From assembly GCF_017751145.1 (NCBI RefSeq), contig NZ_CP046640.1, forward strand, positions 1,158,137-1,222,136: 64,000 nucleotides of DNA, written 5' to 3'. Position 1 is the first letter of the stretch, and each line of letters starts with the position of its first letter. The DNA comes from Iocasia fonsfrigidae (GTDB lineage: Bacteria; Bacillota; Halanaerobiia; Halanaerobiales; DTU029). Below the pieces are notes generated by a model. The model saw nothing but the letters and a program-made list of their open reading frames with translations. It was not told the DNA's origin and made no database searches. A program made the translations under genes and the position numbers. Positions 53,710 through 62,452 of this stretch are shown piece by piece.

Positions 53710-54426
53710 ATGGATATTAATGAAATAAGAGGAATTTTAAATGAATTGAGTGATGAAAAATATAAAAAAAATGTAATTCGTTTGGGAATACCGAAAGATA
53801 AAGCTTTGGGTGTTCGGACAGGTGATATAAGAAAATTGGCCAGAAAAATTCGCACAGATCACAAGTTGGCCTGGGAACTTTGGCAAAGTGGAGTACATGA
53901 GGAGAAAATCTTAGCGGTTTTATTATTTGATAAAAAGGATATTACATATCAAGAAATAGAAAGTTTAATGCATGATGTAAACTCATGGGATTTATGTGAC
54001 CATATTTGTAAAAATTTAATTATCAAAACGAGTTTTGCAGCAGATATCATAAAAAGTTGGAGTAAACAATCATCATTATATTTTAGGCGTGCGGCATTTG
54101 TTCTTATGACAGCCGAAATAGTTAAAAAAAGAGAAAAAATTGAGCCAGAGCAAGTAGAATTATATATAGAAAAAATTAAAGAATGTGCTAATGATACTAG
54201 ACCACATGTTAGAAAAGCAATATCCTGGGCACTTAGAGAAATTGGAAAAATAAATTATGATTATCAGGAAAAAGCGATTTTAGTTGCTTACGAATTAATT
54301 GAAGAGGGAAAAGCCAGTGCCTGGGTGGGAAAGAATGCACTCAAAGAACTGGAAACCCTGGTTAAAGTGGATGAAAGAGGGAGATTATTGTCATCCGATT
54401 CCAAAATGGGAAGAAAGTATAAATGA
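53710..54426 (+). CDS. DNA alkylation repair protein, AlkD type
   Basis: A 238-aa HEAT-repeat DNA glycosylase. The region LGVRTGDIRKLARKI, the EEKILAVLLFDKK segment and the DNA-contacting VNSWDLCDHICKNL (catalytic aspartate region near residue 98) and RRAAFVLM fit AlkD/AlkC, which removes bulky or charged alkylated bases. RBS AAGGAGG lies upstream. It stands alone between the Uma2 fusion and a methyltransferase. Confidence 0.85.
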   Translation: MDINEIRGILNELSDEKYKKNVIRLGIPKDKALGVRTGDIRKLARKIRTDHKLAWELWQSGVHEEKILAVLLFDKKDITYQEIESLMHDVNSWDLCDHICKNLIIKTSFAADIIKSWSKQSSLYFRRAAFVLMTAEIVKKREKIEPEQVELYIEKIKECANDTRPHVRKAISWALREIGKINYDYQEKAILVAYELIEEGKASAWVGKNALKELETLVKVDERGRLLSSDSKMGRKYK

Positions 54427-54522
54427 AAAAGTAATCTTGTCAGTGGCAGTATTATGCCATTTAGATTGGTAATCGGTATTAGAACCAAGTAAAGATTGTA
54501 ATTCAAAAGAAAGAGGTGCCTT

Positions 54523-55074
54523 ATGAGCCATAAACAAAATAAATTAGAAAATCCAGAAAGATTAGCAGAATTAAGCCCCCAAGAAACGTTAAAAAAAATA
54601 GGTATACATGAGAATGAAGTTATCTGCGACATTGGTGCAGGTAGTGGTGTTTTTGCAATCCCTGCAGCAAAAATAACTAATAATACAGTTTATGCTTTAG
54701 ATATAAATAACGAATTATTAGATATTATAAAGGAAAAAGCCAAAAAAGAAGAGTTGTCTAATATTAAAACAATGAAGGTAACAGGAGACCATTATGGTAT
54801 TGAAGCAGATACAGTGGATTGTGTGATTTTAGTTACTGTATTACATGAAATTGAAAACAAAGATCTTATACTTATTGAAATCAAAAGAATTATAAAGAGC
54901 AGAGGTAAGCTTGCAATCATAGAGTTTCAAAAACAACAGACGCCAATGGGACCGCCTGTTTCGCATCGCATTGGTAGAGATGAAGTTATTAGACTTTGCG
55001 GTAGTTTTGGGTTTAGTCAGATAAACGAATTTTATTTAGGTGATAATTTTTATTGTATAGTGTGTAATGCCTAA
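54523..55074 (+). CDS. Class I SAM-dependent methyltransferase
   Basis: A 183-aa Rossmann methyltransferase. Motif I is ICDIGAGSGVFAIPAAK (near residues 34-50), the acidic ribose-binding residue lies in YALDINNELL, and VDCVILVTVLHEIENK follows. It resembles the UbiE/Methyltransf_25 group; the substrate is unknown. RBS AGAAAGAGGTG. A broken copy of its SAM-binding part lies at 43170-43256. Confidence 0.85.
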   Translation: MSHKQNKLENPERLAELSPQETLKKIGIHENEVICDIGAGSGVFAIPAAKITNNTVYALDINNELLDIIKEKAKKEELSNIKTMKVTGDHYGIEADTVDCVILVTVLHEIENKDLILIEIKRIIKSRGKLAIIEFQKQQTPMGPPVSHRIGRDEVIRLCGSFGFSQINEFYLGDNFYCIVCNA

Positions 55075-55080
55075 TATTCC

Positions 55081-55345
55081 AAAATCATAAAGAAATAATT
55101 TTATTTGTCCCGCAGATAATCTGAATTCTCAAAATAAGTCTGCTTATCATAGATCTTTCCAATGCAATTAACCTACCATCAATATCTTCGATGACAAATT
55201 CATAGCTGCCATAATCGGTTTTTGTGGTTTGGATATTATATTTACATCATTAGCAAGGAATTCCTGATAAAGCAGTTTAAAGTTAGTCTTATGCTCTATC
55301 AAGATAATTTTTGAAACCCTCCGCAGACCTTTCAATAATAGTGTA
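55081..55345 (-). pseudogene. Decayed VOC-family (glyoxalase/bleomycin-resistance-like) gene
   Basis: On the minus strand HKTNFKLLYQEFLANDVNIISKPQ in one frame continues, after a frameshift near 55220, as DYGSYEFVIEDIDGRLIALERS in another. The order and the D-x-DG-x-xI-x-L ending are typical of VOC proteins. The N-terminal half is missing. Not functional. Confidence 0.55.
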
Positions 55346-55437
55346 ACGTACAACTTCACTTATTTATTCAAAATTAATAGAAAAAAATTAGTATTACTTC
55401 TAATAAAAGTTATAAAATTTAAGGGTTGGTGATTAAT

Positions 55438-56076
55438 TTGAAAAAAATTTTTAATAATATAACAAAAATACTAATAATTTTGTTATTCATTTATATATGG
55501 AGACTAGTTCAGATTAAAGGATTAAGTGTAAATAAATTCTATATTTATCTATATTTGTTTCTTGTTATATGTAGTTTAATATCAGATAAATATTTTTATA
55601 CCGGACAAAAAACTGAAAATAAAAAAGAACATGAAATAACAAGTTATTATTTATCATTAACTTGGTTTGCCACATTGATAATTCCAATATTAGAATATAT
55701 TTATATAATGAGATACAATCTCTTTTTAACAATATTGGGAACTGTATTAATAGTATCTGGAACAATAATAAGAGGGATAGGAATTAAAGCACTAGGTAAG
55801 TTTTTTTCAAGAGATGTGGAAAATTGGGAAAACCAAAGAATAATTAAAACAGGAATTTATAAATACATTCGGCATCCAGCTTATGCAGGTAATATATTGC
55901 AAATTATTGGATTTCCTTTAGTCTTGAATTCATATTTTAGTTTACTTTTATCATTGATAACAATAAGCGGGTTTCTATGGAGAATAAAAGTAGAGGAAGA
56001 ATTTCTTATGAAAAAATTTCCTGAATATAAAAAGTATATTAAGGAGACAAAGAGAATAATACCCAAAATATGGTGA
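55438..56076 (+). CDS. Isoprenylcysteine carboxyl methyltransferase-like membrane protein
   Basis: A 212-aa protein with about five membrane segments. The C-terminal cofactor region (GIYKYIRHPAYAGNIL, then EEEFLMKKFPEYKKYIKETKR) is the ICMT/phospholipid methyltransferase signature. The target is unknown in bacteria. TTG at 55438 with GGTGA upstream is preferred; GTG at 55426 is an alternative start four residues earlier. Confidence 0.8.
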   Translation: MKKIFNNITKILIILLFIYIWRLVQIKGLSVNKFYIYLYLFLVICSLISDKYFYTGQKTENKKEHEITSYYLSLTWFATLIIPILEYIYIMRYNLFLTILGTVLIVSGTIIRGIGIKALGKFFSRDVENWENQRIIKTGIYKYIRHPAYAGNILQIIGFPLVLNSYFSLLLSLITISGFLWRIKVEEEFLMKKFPEYKKYIKETKRIIPKIW

Positions 56077-56182
56077 TTGTTTTAATTTGTGCAACAGTGG
56101 ACAGTGTAGAATTCTTTCCGCAGCTTCGTTCAACAAGATATTTCCTCAATTGAAGCCGCGGGACGTTATCTGAAAGTGCGGT

Positions 56183-56495
56183 TTACTGTAGATTTTGTAG
56201 GGCTAAAAATTCAGAAGGACTTAATGACTTGACATTGCTATGTTTAAAATCTTTTAAATTTCTGGTTATAATATAATCCATTTCATTTTTAAGAGAGCTG
56301 ATTTCAATAACAGCATCTTCATAGTCATTGATTTTTGAATTAAGTGCTTCTCGTAGTATATTTTCTGTTACGGGAATGGTATTGAAAAGATCAAATAATT
56401 CTCCAAGTACATATTTAACTTTGGATGAATCATTATGGTTTTTCATAAGAAAATAAGCTAGTGTAGTTATTTCATGAGTACATATATATCCTTTG
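56183..56495 (-). pseudogene. N-terminally truncated PIN-domain (VapC-like) toxin
   Basis: The open frame extends upstream of the first ATG (56446) as GYICTHEITTLAYFLMKNH, typical of the middle of PIN proteins, and ends with DYEDAVIEISSLKNEMDYIITRNLKDFKHS and SPSEFLAL. The first ~35 residues with the catalytic aspartate are lost after a stop codon. No antitoxin gene is adjacent. Confidence 0.6.
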
Positions 56496-56627
56496 AAGAT
56501 GTTTTTAATCTATAATTTCTGCACCACATCTTGAAATAGATTTCTTTTTTATTGGCCATAATCATTCCCTGAGGAAAACGATGCTCCATATGCTGCGAGA
56601 TGAAATAATATTTTTACGGAGGCATAT

Positions 56628-56670
56628 GTCAAAAAAGCAGGCACCTCCTCGTACCTCCTACTTTTTTGAC
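56628..56670. repeat. Inverted repeat hairpin
   Basis: GTCAAAAAAGCAGG (56628-56641) and CCTACTTTTTTGAC (56657-56670) pair at 13 of 14 positions. The loop contains CACCTCCTCGTA. It may be an intergenic palindrome or the terminator of a lost gene. Confidence 0.5.
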
Positions 56671-56768
56671 AAAGCATATAAATTTTAAGTATAATTGAGT
56701 GTCGTAAAATATTACGTTGAATATTAAGTAAAATAAGGGTATAATAATTATAAAAGGAGTTGAATATT

Positions 56769-57017
56769 ATGCCTAACATTAAACCAGTTTCAGATTTAAG
56801 AAATTATAATGAAGTGTTAAAAGATATAGCAGAGGGTTCTCCGGTGTTTCTAACGAAAAACGGCAGAGGAAAATTTGCAATCATGGACATTGAAGAGTAT
56901 GAAAAAACTCAAGCTACCATAAAATTGCTTGCAAAATTGATAGAAGCAGAAAACAGAGTTAAATCAAATGATGATTGGATGAACGAAGAGCAGGTGAAAG
57001 ATATACTGGGGGTTTAA
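56769..57017 (+). CDS. Phd/RelB-type antitoxin
   Basis: An 82-aa antitoxin (IKPVSDLRNYNEVLKDIAEGSPVFLTKNGRGKFAIMDIEEYEK). The N-terminal half binds DNA; the charged C-terminal tail wraps the toxin. The ATG at 56769 has AAAGGAG nine bases upstream. The toxin gene follows after 5 bases, so the pair is one operon that represses itself. Confidence 0.88.
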   Translation: MPNIKPVSDLRNYNEVLKDIAEGSPVFLTKNGRGKFAIMDIEEYEKTQATIKLLAKLIEAENRVKSNDDWMNEEQVKDILGV

Positions 57018-57022
57018 ATATA

Positions 57023-57346
57023 ATGCCTAAATTACGAATTAACCCCTTAGCAACAGAAGATTTGATTGGGATTAAAGATCATATTACAAAAGAGTTAGAT
57101 AATCCTACGGCAGCAGTAAAGGTAGTAAGGAAAATTGTCGAGAGCTATGAAAAGTTAAAAGAATTTCCCTTGATGGGAGCAGACTTGTCAGCAAAAGTGA
57201 ATATAAAAACTGACTTTAGATACTTAGTGTCAGCAAATTATATTATATTTTACCGTATTGATGATGAATTTGTATATATATATCGTATTCTATATGCAGG
57301 AAGAGATTATCTTAAGATTTTGTTTCCGAATGAAATTGAAAATTAA
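57023..57346 (+). CDS. RelE/ParE-family toxin
   Basis: A 107-aa toxin. The ParE/RelE fold is seen in LRINPLATEDLIGIKDHIT, FPLMGADLS, DFRYLVSANYIIFYRIDD and VYIYRILYAGRDY. ParE members poison gyrase and RelE members cleave mRNA on the ribosome; the LxxGR-like end does not decide. The ATG at 57023 follows GGGGG. Paired with the antitoxin just upstream. Confidence 0.85.
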   Translation: MPKLRINPLATEDLIGIKDHITKELDNPTAAVKVVRKIVESYEKLKEFPLMGADLSAKVNIKTDFRYLVSANYIIFYRIDDEFVYIYRILYAGRDYLKILFPNEIEN

Positions 57347-57433
57347 TAGGACTGAGAAAACAGTTTGTTTGGTGAGTTCTGTTTAAGATACCTTATTGTA
57401 GATTGAGATACTTAAAAAAACAGGAATAATAAT

Positions 57434-57736
57434 GTGGGAGGAGAAAAATTTGCTGGTGAAGAAGCATTGTGGAGTAATGATGTGCCTTTTTGGTCAATGA
57501 ACTATATTGGGCGTATTATAGGTGATAGTTTTTCAGGAGATTTTCTTAAAGAATGTTTATTATTAGTGCCTAAAGAATATCCATATCGAGGACCACTGGT
57601 ATATCAAAATGGAGATTATAAATATCATTGTGTGATAAATGGTGAATTTGAATGGTTTAATGGTTATGAAGAAATTTTTTGTAATGATATAAAGGTCTAT
57701 GAGTGTGTCTTTCATGGTGGTTGTATTTGTGAATAA
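57434..57736 (+). pseudogene. DUF5680 protein lacking its N-terminus
   Basis: The 100 codons (GGEKFAGEEALWSNDVPFWSMNYIGRI, LLLVPKEYPYRGP, FNGYEEIF, VYECVFHGGCI) correspond to the C-terminal two thirds of DUF5680 proteins. In complete members GGEKFAGEE is preceded by about 45 more residues. These are not found upstream and there is no ribosome site at the GTG. Probably a truncated gene. Confidence 0.6.
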
Positions 57737-57829
57737 ATAACTTAGTTTAATGAATAATCAATAAATAAATTTAATCCTACTAACTTTTAAATAAAATAGT
57801 TTTAATAAATTTTAAGGGAGGATATTGTT

Positions 57830-58297
57830 ATGATTCTTGATTTTGATACACTAAAAGAAGAAATTATAGATTTGCTAGATAAAAAGAGAATAATGGTATT
57901 AGCTACATCTGCAAATGATAGAGTTTCAGCTAGGGCAATGAGTTGTATAAATAAAGGTTTAGACATATTCTTTCAAACGGATAAAAATTTTTTAAAATTT
58001 AAACAATTAGAAAAAAATCCTAATGTAGCACTTTGTGTTGATAATGTTCAGATTGAAGGAATAGCTGTCCAAAAAGGGCATATATTAAATGACGAGAACA
58101 AATATTTTTTAGATTTATATAAAGAAAAACATTATGGTTCATACAAAGCCTATTCTCATTTGGAAGATAATATATTAATAAAAGTGGAACCTAGACTAAT
58201 CACTTTATGGAAATATGAAGGAAATAAAAGTTTAAGAGAATTTCTTTATGTAGAAGATAATAAAGCTGTAAGGGAATATTATAAAATAATTAAATAG
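57830..58297 (+). CDS. Pyridoxamine 5'-phosphate oxidase-like flavin-binding protein
   Basis: A 155-aa split-barrel protein. The FMN-binding pattern KKRIMVLATSANDRVSARAMSC, then IFFQTDKNFLKFKQLEKNPNVALCVDNVQIEG and a C-terminal LITLWKYEG match the PNPOx-like family, which are small flavoproteins, often reductases of unknown substrate. RBS AAGGGAGG. Monocistronic. Confidence 0.8.
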   Translation: MILDFDTLKEEIIDLLDKKRIMVLATSANDRVSARAMSCINKGLDIFFQTDKNFLKFKQLEKNPNVALCVDNVQIEGIAVQKGHILNDENKYFLDLYKEKHYGSYKAYSHLEDNILIKVEPRLITLWKYEGNKSLREFLYVEDNKAVREYYKIIK

Positions 58298-58681
58298 GAT
58301 TTGATTTAGTATGGAGACGAGGTTTCAAACCACCTTAAGCTGCTGTAGTCAAAAGCTATGGTAGTGAGCGTTAAGGAAAAGGCGAAGCTAGACTTTGTCA
58401 GGTAGGTGCTATGGAGACGAATAAAAGAGAACCACTGATAAAGTGTCGAAAGCGTTATGTGCTTATAAGATATTAATTAGTCTTAACAAATAACTTGGGA
58501 AAAATTCAAATAAAGCTATTATAATATTGTTGTTATTTTCTTAGGGCCGTATCTATATCAATTGTTTATGGTCAGAATGAAGATAAGACCAATATGTATG
58601 ACAGCCAGGGGAAGGCCAAAGGGGTATAAATGTTAAAAATGACTTTGGTGACTGGCATAAAGGAGTGTATTCAGATTATAA
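58298..58681 (+). other. Remnant region with possible group II intron fragment
   Basis: About 58310-58470 (blocks like aaccaccttaagctgctg, cagggtaggtgctatggagacgaa-like text and aagtgtcgaaagcgttatg) reminds me of the 5' RNA part of Firmicutes group II introns; no reverse transcriptase follows. From about 58560 a decayed protein tail (YGQNEDKTNMYDSQGKAKGV, then after a frameshift DFGDWHKGVYSDYN) is readable. No intact gene. Confidence 0.35.
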
Positions 58682-59632
58682 TTAGTCCTGGTAATGAGTT
58701 AAAAGATTATAAGCCTGTCTTTTTATATTATCTATTATTTCCTTAGGTTCAATAACTTTTACATCAGCACCTAACTGAAGAAAATAGTTAGTAATATATT
58801 TTATTTCATTTATATCAATCTCTGTTTCTATATAACCATCATATTTATCGTCATTTTCAGTAATTGTAATAGAATTTTCCAGCCATAAATTACTTTTACA
58901 CTGTCTTATTCCCTCCCTTGTTAATTTGACATAGAGGCGGATAGGTGTTTTAATTTTATAACTTTTAAACCAATCCTTTAAATCCATTGTTAATTCATGG
59001 GTTGATTGGGTATTCTCTAAAGACAATATTCTATCAACTCTAAATAACTTTACTTTATTATCTTTGACTTCTAATGCCGGCATATACCAGAAACCATTAT
59101 CTGCATACAGTCCAATTGGTTTAACTTCTTTTCTTTTATCTTTTGTTTTTGAGTAGTATGTAATCTTTATTATCTTGTTTTCCAGAGATGCATCAATAAT
59201 ATCTTTTAAAAAAGGTGAAGGGATATCTCGATCTCGGTCCTGATACCAGAAAGATAGGATTGATTCCAATCGATCTATCTTTTTTTTAATATCATCAGGA
59301 AGACTGAAATATAATTTTCTGGAAGCAGAGCTAATGTCTGTATCAAAGGGTAATGATTTATAGTATTTTAATGACTGAAAGGCAAAGAAAATTGCCAGTG
59401 CCTCGTTTTCATCAAAGGAAATAGGGGGGAGAACCCGATTTTTTAACACACGATACCCCCCATTTCGGCCCCGTTCTGTGTATAAAAAAACCCCCAATTC
59501 ACTAATCTCTGTTAAATACCTATGTGCAGTCCTGATAGATACATTAAATTCATGGGCAATATCCTGAGCAGTAAATTTCCGTTTCTTATTTACATACATA
59601 ATTAAATCGAATAATAACCTGGTTTTTGACAT
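58682..59632 (-). CDS. WYL-domain (YafY/DeoR-like) transcriptional regulator
   Basis: A 316-aa regulator. The N-terminal HTH_11 winged helix is KFTAQDIAHEFNVSIRTAHRYLTEISELG (about residues 18-46), followed by the WYL domain from ~135 (IKITYYSK, GLYADNGFWYMPAL, FRVDRI) and a WCX C-terminal part. WYL domains sense ligands or nucleic acids. It is divergent to the UvrA2-like gene, 173 bases apart, and a GACA-TTTAT-TGTC dyad at 59699-59711 is a possible site of action. Confidence 0.88.
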   Translation of the reverse strand: MSKTRLLFDLIMYVNKKRKFTAQDIAHEFNVSIRTAHRYLTEISELGVFLYTERGRNGGYRVLKNRVLPPISFDENEALAIFFAFQSLKYYKSLPFDTDISSASRKLYFSLPDDIKKKIDRLESILSFWYQDRDRDIPSPFLKDIIDASLENKIIKITYYSKTKDKRKEVKPIGLYADNGFWYMPALEVKDNKVKLFRVDRILSLENTQSTHELTMDLKDWFKSYKIKTPIRLYVKLTREGIRQCKSNLWLENSITITENDDKYDGYIETEIDINEIKYITNYFLQLGADVKVIEPKEIIDNIKRQAYNLLTHYQD

Positions 59633-59698
59633 AAATCCTCCTAAAAATAGATAATGATAATATTTTTAAATTCGAAATCATTTTAATTTAAAAAAGTG

Positions 59699-59711
59699 GA
59701 CATTTATTGTC
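59699..59711. promoter_or_regulatory. Small dyad in the divergent WYL/uvrA2 region
   Basis: GACA (59699-59702) and TGTC (59708-59711) frame TTTAT. It may be an operator, but the arms are short. Confidence 0.3.
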
Positions 59712-59805
59712 ATGTTATTAGTATATACTTTTATATGAAAGCCAGTCAAGTAATATGAAGTCTAGTTTTTAAAGTAATAATTGTAAAGGAGGACTATTAT
59801 AAATA

Positions 59806-62070
59806 ATGAAATCTTTCAAAAATAATATAGAAATAGTCGGAGCAAGGGAGAAAAACTTAAAATCTATTGATATCTCTATTCCTAAGGGAAAAATCACTGT
59901 GGTTACAGGGGTTTCAGGTTCTGGAAAATCAGCCCTTGTTTTTGATACAATTGCAGCTGAATCACAACTACAATTAAATAAAACTTATTCAAGTTTTATC
60001 CGCCATCGCCTGCCTCATTATGGAGAACCTGAAGTAGATGCAATTGAAAATCTATCTGTAGCAATAATAATTGATCAAAAGAGAATTGGCGGTAATGCAA
60101 GGTCAACTGTGGGAACTATTACTGATATATACTCTTTGTTACGTCTATTGTTTTCTAGGCGGGGGAAGCCTTTTGTGGGGTATTCAAAGGTGTTTTCATT
60201 TAATAATCCTGAAGGTATGTGCCCCAAGTGTGATGGTTTAGGGATAATTAACAAAATAGATATTGAACGATTAATCGATCAGCAAAAATCGTTGAATGAA
60301 GGGGCAATTAAATTTCCAACTTTCAGACCAGGACAGTTTAGGTGGAAACGTTATGTTAGTACAGGACTCTTTGATAATGATAAAAAAATTAAAGATTATA
60401 CAGAAGAGGAGTGGGATACCTTACTTTATAAAAAAGGATTTAAACCACCCAATCCAACTGATGAATGGCCTCCTACATCAGAATATGAAGGTATTATTCC
60501 AAGAATTGAACGTAGTTTTTTAAAAAAAGAAACAAAATCTGCTAAAACATATAAGGATGCAATTAATTATGTTGTTACAGAGGGAATTTGTCCACTGTGT
60601 AATGGCGGTCGACTTAATCAGGAAGTACTGGAATGTAAAATAAATGATAAAAATATTGCAGATTGTTCAAAAATGCAGGTTAATAATCTTATTGATTTTA
60701 TCAGTACTATCAATTCTTCTTCTGATACAGTAGAGAAGGCTTTAATTGAAAGATTAGAAGATTTAATCTCGATTGGTTTAGGATATTTAAGTCTCGACCG
60801 GGATACTTCAAGTCTTTCTGGTGGTGAATCCCAAAGGATTAAGATGGTTCGCCAGTTAGGGAGTAGTTTAACTGATATTACTTATATATTAGATGAACCC
60901 AGTATTGGTCTTCATCCACATGATATTTGTAGAATAAAAGATTTTTTAAAAAAACTAAGGGATAAAGGAAATACAGTTATCATAGTTGAACACGATCCAG
61001 ATATCATAAAAATTGCAGATTATATAATTGATATGGGTCCTGAGGCAGGTACAAAGGGCGGCCGGGTAGTATATGAAGGTGATTTAAAGGGGCTTGAAGA
61101 AGCAGATACCTTAACAGCTAAATTTTTAAATCAGAGCTCTGCTTTAAAAGAAAAGGTTAGAAAGCCGGGTGCTTGGTTTAACATAAAAAATGCATCACTG
61201 CACAATTTAAAAGATATTAATGTTAAAATTCCCAAAAAAGTTATGATAGTTGTTACAGGAGTAGCTGGGTCTGGGAAAAGTACTTTGATTAATCAGGTAT
61301 TTACCCGATATTTTCCAGAGACAATAGTTATAGACCAGAAGGGAATACAGGGAACTAAACGTTCTAATATTGCTACTTATTCAGGTATTTTAGATATTAT
61401 AAGAAAACTATTTGCAGACAAAAATAATGTTTCTATTTCCCTTTTTAGTTTTAATTCTGAAGGGGCCTGTCCAGAATGTAATGGACTGGGGAAAATATAT
61501 ACTGATATGGCTTTTATGGACACAGTTACAAGTGTCTGTGAAGCATGCCAGGGAGATAGGTTTAATGATGAGGCTATTCAGTATAAATACCAGGGTAAAA
61601 ATATTGCAGAAGTTTTAAAGATGACAGTTGATGAAGCGATAGTTTTTTTTAGTCATGAAAAAATATTGTCTTCTTTAAAAGCTTTAAGTGATGTGGGGAT
61701 AGGATATATTACTTTAGGTCAAACACTAGATACTTTATCAGGAGGGGAGTTGCAAAGAGTTAAGCTTGCAACTGAGCTGGAGAATAGTGGGAATATCTAT
61801 GTATTAGATGAACCGACAACAGGACTACACATGTCAGATATAGAACAACTAAATCATATTTTTAATCGTCTAGTTGACCAGGGTAATACAGTAATTGTCA
61901 TAGAACATAATCTGGATATCATAAGTAAAGCTGACTGGATTATAGATCTTGGACCAGGTGCCGGAGAAGAAGGGGGCCGGGTTATATTTGAGGGATGTCC
62001 AAGGGAAATAATAAAGAATGGAGAGAGTTCTTTTACCGGGAAGTATTTGAGGGAATATATAAAAACATGA
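59806..62070 (+). CDS. Short UvrA2-type ABC ATPase
   Basis: A 754-aa UvrA paralog (UvrA itself is about 940 aa). First ATPase half: Walker A GVSGSGKS (about residues 35-42), zinc module CPKCDGLG, signature LSGGESQRIKMVRQLG, ILDEPSIGLHP. Second half: GVAGSGKST (near 486), CPECNGLGKIY, LSGGELQRVKLATEL, LDEPTTGLH. The UvrB-binding region is replaced or shortened. Such class II UvrA proteins are linked to resistance to DNA-binding drugs or export rather than general repair. The divergent WYL gene probably regulates it. RBS AAAGGAGG. Confidence 0.85.
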   Translation: MKSFKNNIEIVGAREKNLKSIDISIPKGKITVVTGVSGSGKSALVFDTIAAESQLQLNKTYSSFIRHRLPHYGEPEVDAIENLSVAIIIDQKRIGGNARSTVGTITDIYSLLRLLFSRRGKPFVGYSKVFSFNNPEGMCPKCDGLGIINKIDIERLIDQQKSLNEGAIKFPTFRPGQFRWKRYVSTGLFDNDKKIKDYTEEEWDTLLYKKGFKPPNPTDEWPPTSEYEGIIPRIERSFLKKETKSAKTYKDAINYVVTEGICPLCNGGRLNQEVLECKINDKNIADCSKMQVNNLIDFISTINSSSDTVEKALIERLEDLISIGLGYLSLDRDTSSLSGGESQRIKMVRQLGSSLTDITYILDEPSIGLHPHDICRIKDFLKKLRDKGNTVIIVEHDPDIIKIADYIIDMGPEAGTKGGRVVYEGDLKGLEEADTLTAKFLNQSSALKEKVRKPGAWFNIKNASLHNLKDINVKIPKKVMIVVTGVAGSGKSTLINQVFTRYFPETIVIDQKGIQGTKRSNIATYSGILDIIRKLFADKNNVSISLFSFNSEGACPECNGLGKIYTDMAFMDTVTSVCEACQGDRFNDEAIQYKYQGKNIAEVLKMTVDEAIVFFSHEKILSSLKALSDVGIGYITLGQTLDTLSGGELQRVKLATELENSGNIYVLDEPTTGLHMSDIEQLNHIFNRLVDQGNTVIVIEHNLDIISKADWIIDLGPGAGEEGGRVIFEGCPREIIKNGESSFTGKYLREYIKT

Positions 62071-62452
62071 ATTAACTAAGAATAGCTTATTTTGAGTTGC
62101 TTAAACAGCAGAAAAAATTGATGAACTGTTATTTTGTTTCTGAAGACCAAATGTTGAGATTGGAGAATACACCTATTATAGTGATAATAAAAAATCTCCA
62201 GAAAAATTTTATGAGAATATAGAACATCAATATGAATTCTAGGAAGATAAGTTGATTATCTGGAAATTACTGGGGGTGCTGATAAAGATACTGGAGTGAG
62301 ATTTGTTTATCTTGCAATAATAAATAATCATTTTCAGAGGGATATATATATATCCCTCTGAGGATTATAAAATGAATATAATTAGATTTTACCAAGCATT
62401 TTTTTCAGGGAAATTTAAATACTAAAATTTTATAGTTAACGGTTTTTTATCT
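62071..62452 (+). other. Gap with acetyltransferase remnant and palindrome
   Basis: 382 bases without an intact gene. They contain the Vat/CatB-like remnant (62147-62270) and a 26-bp palindrome (62335-62360, CAGAGGGATATA with TATATCCCTCTG) without a U-tract, which may be a hairpin terminator of the flanking genes. Confidence 0.45.
62147..62270 (+). pseudogene. Remnant of a Vat/CatB-type xenobiotic acetyltransferase
   Basis: Reads PNVEIGEYTYYSDNKKSPEK, FYENIEHQYEF, a stop codon, then EDKLIIWK, which follows the early part of hexapeptide-repeat streptogramin/chloramphenicol acetyltransferases (GxYTYY, then HY.F.GDKLIIGKF). The rest is missing. It adds a further drug-resistance trace beside the UvrA2-like gene. 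Confidence 0.6.

Noticed and set aside
55168-55359. Separate 63-codon minus-strand gene
   Set aside because: Its sequence is the middle of a VOC-like protein whose remainder is found in another frame; it is a pseudogene fragment.
58310-58470. Full group II intron
   Set aside because: Only a stretch resembling the 5' RNA domain is seen; there is no reverse transcriptase and no recognisable 3' end, so it is noted only as a possible fragment.
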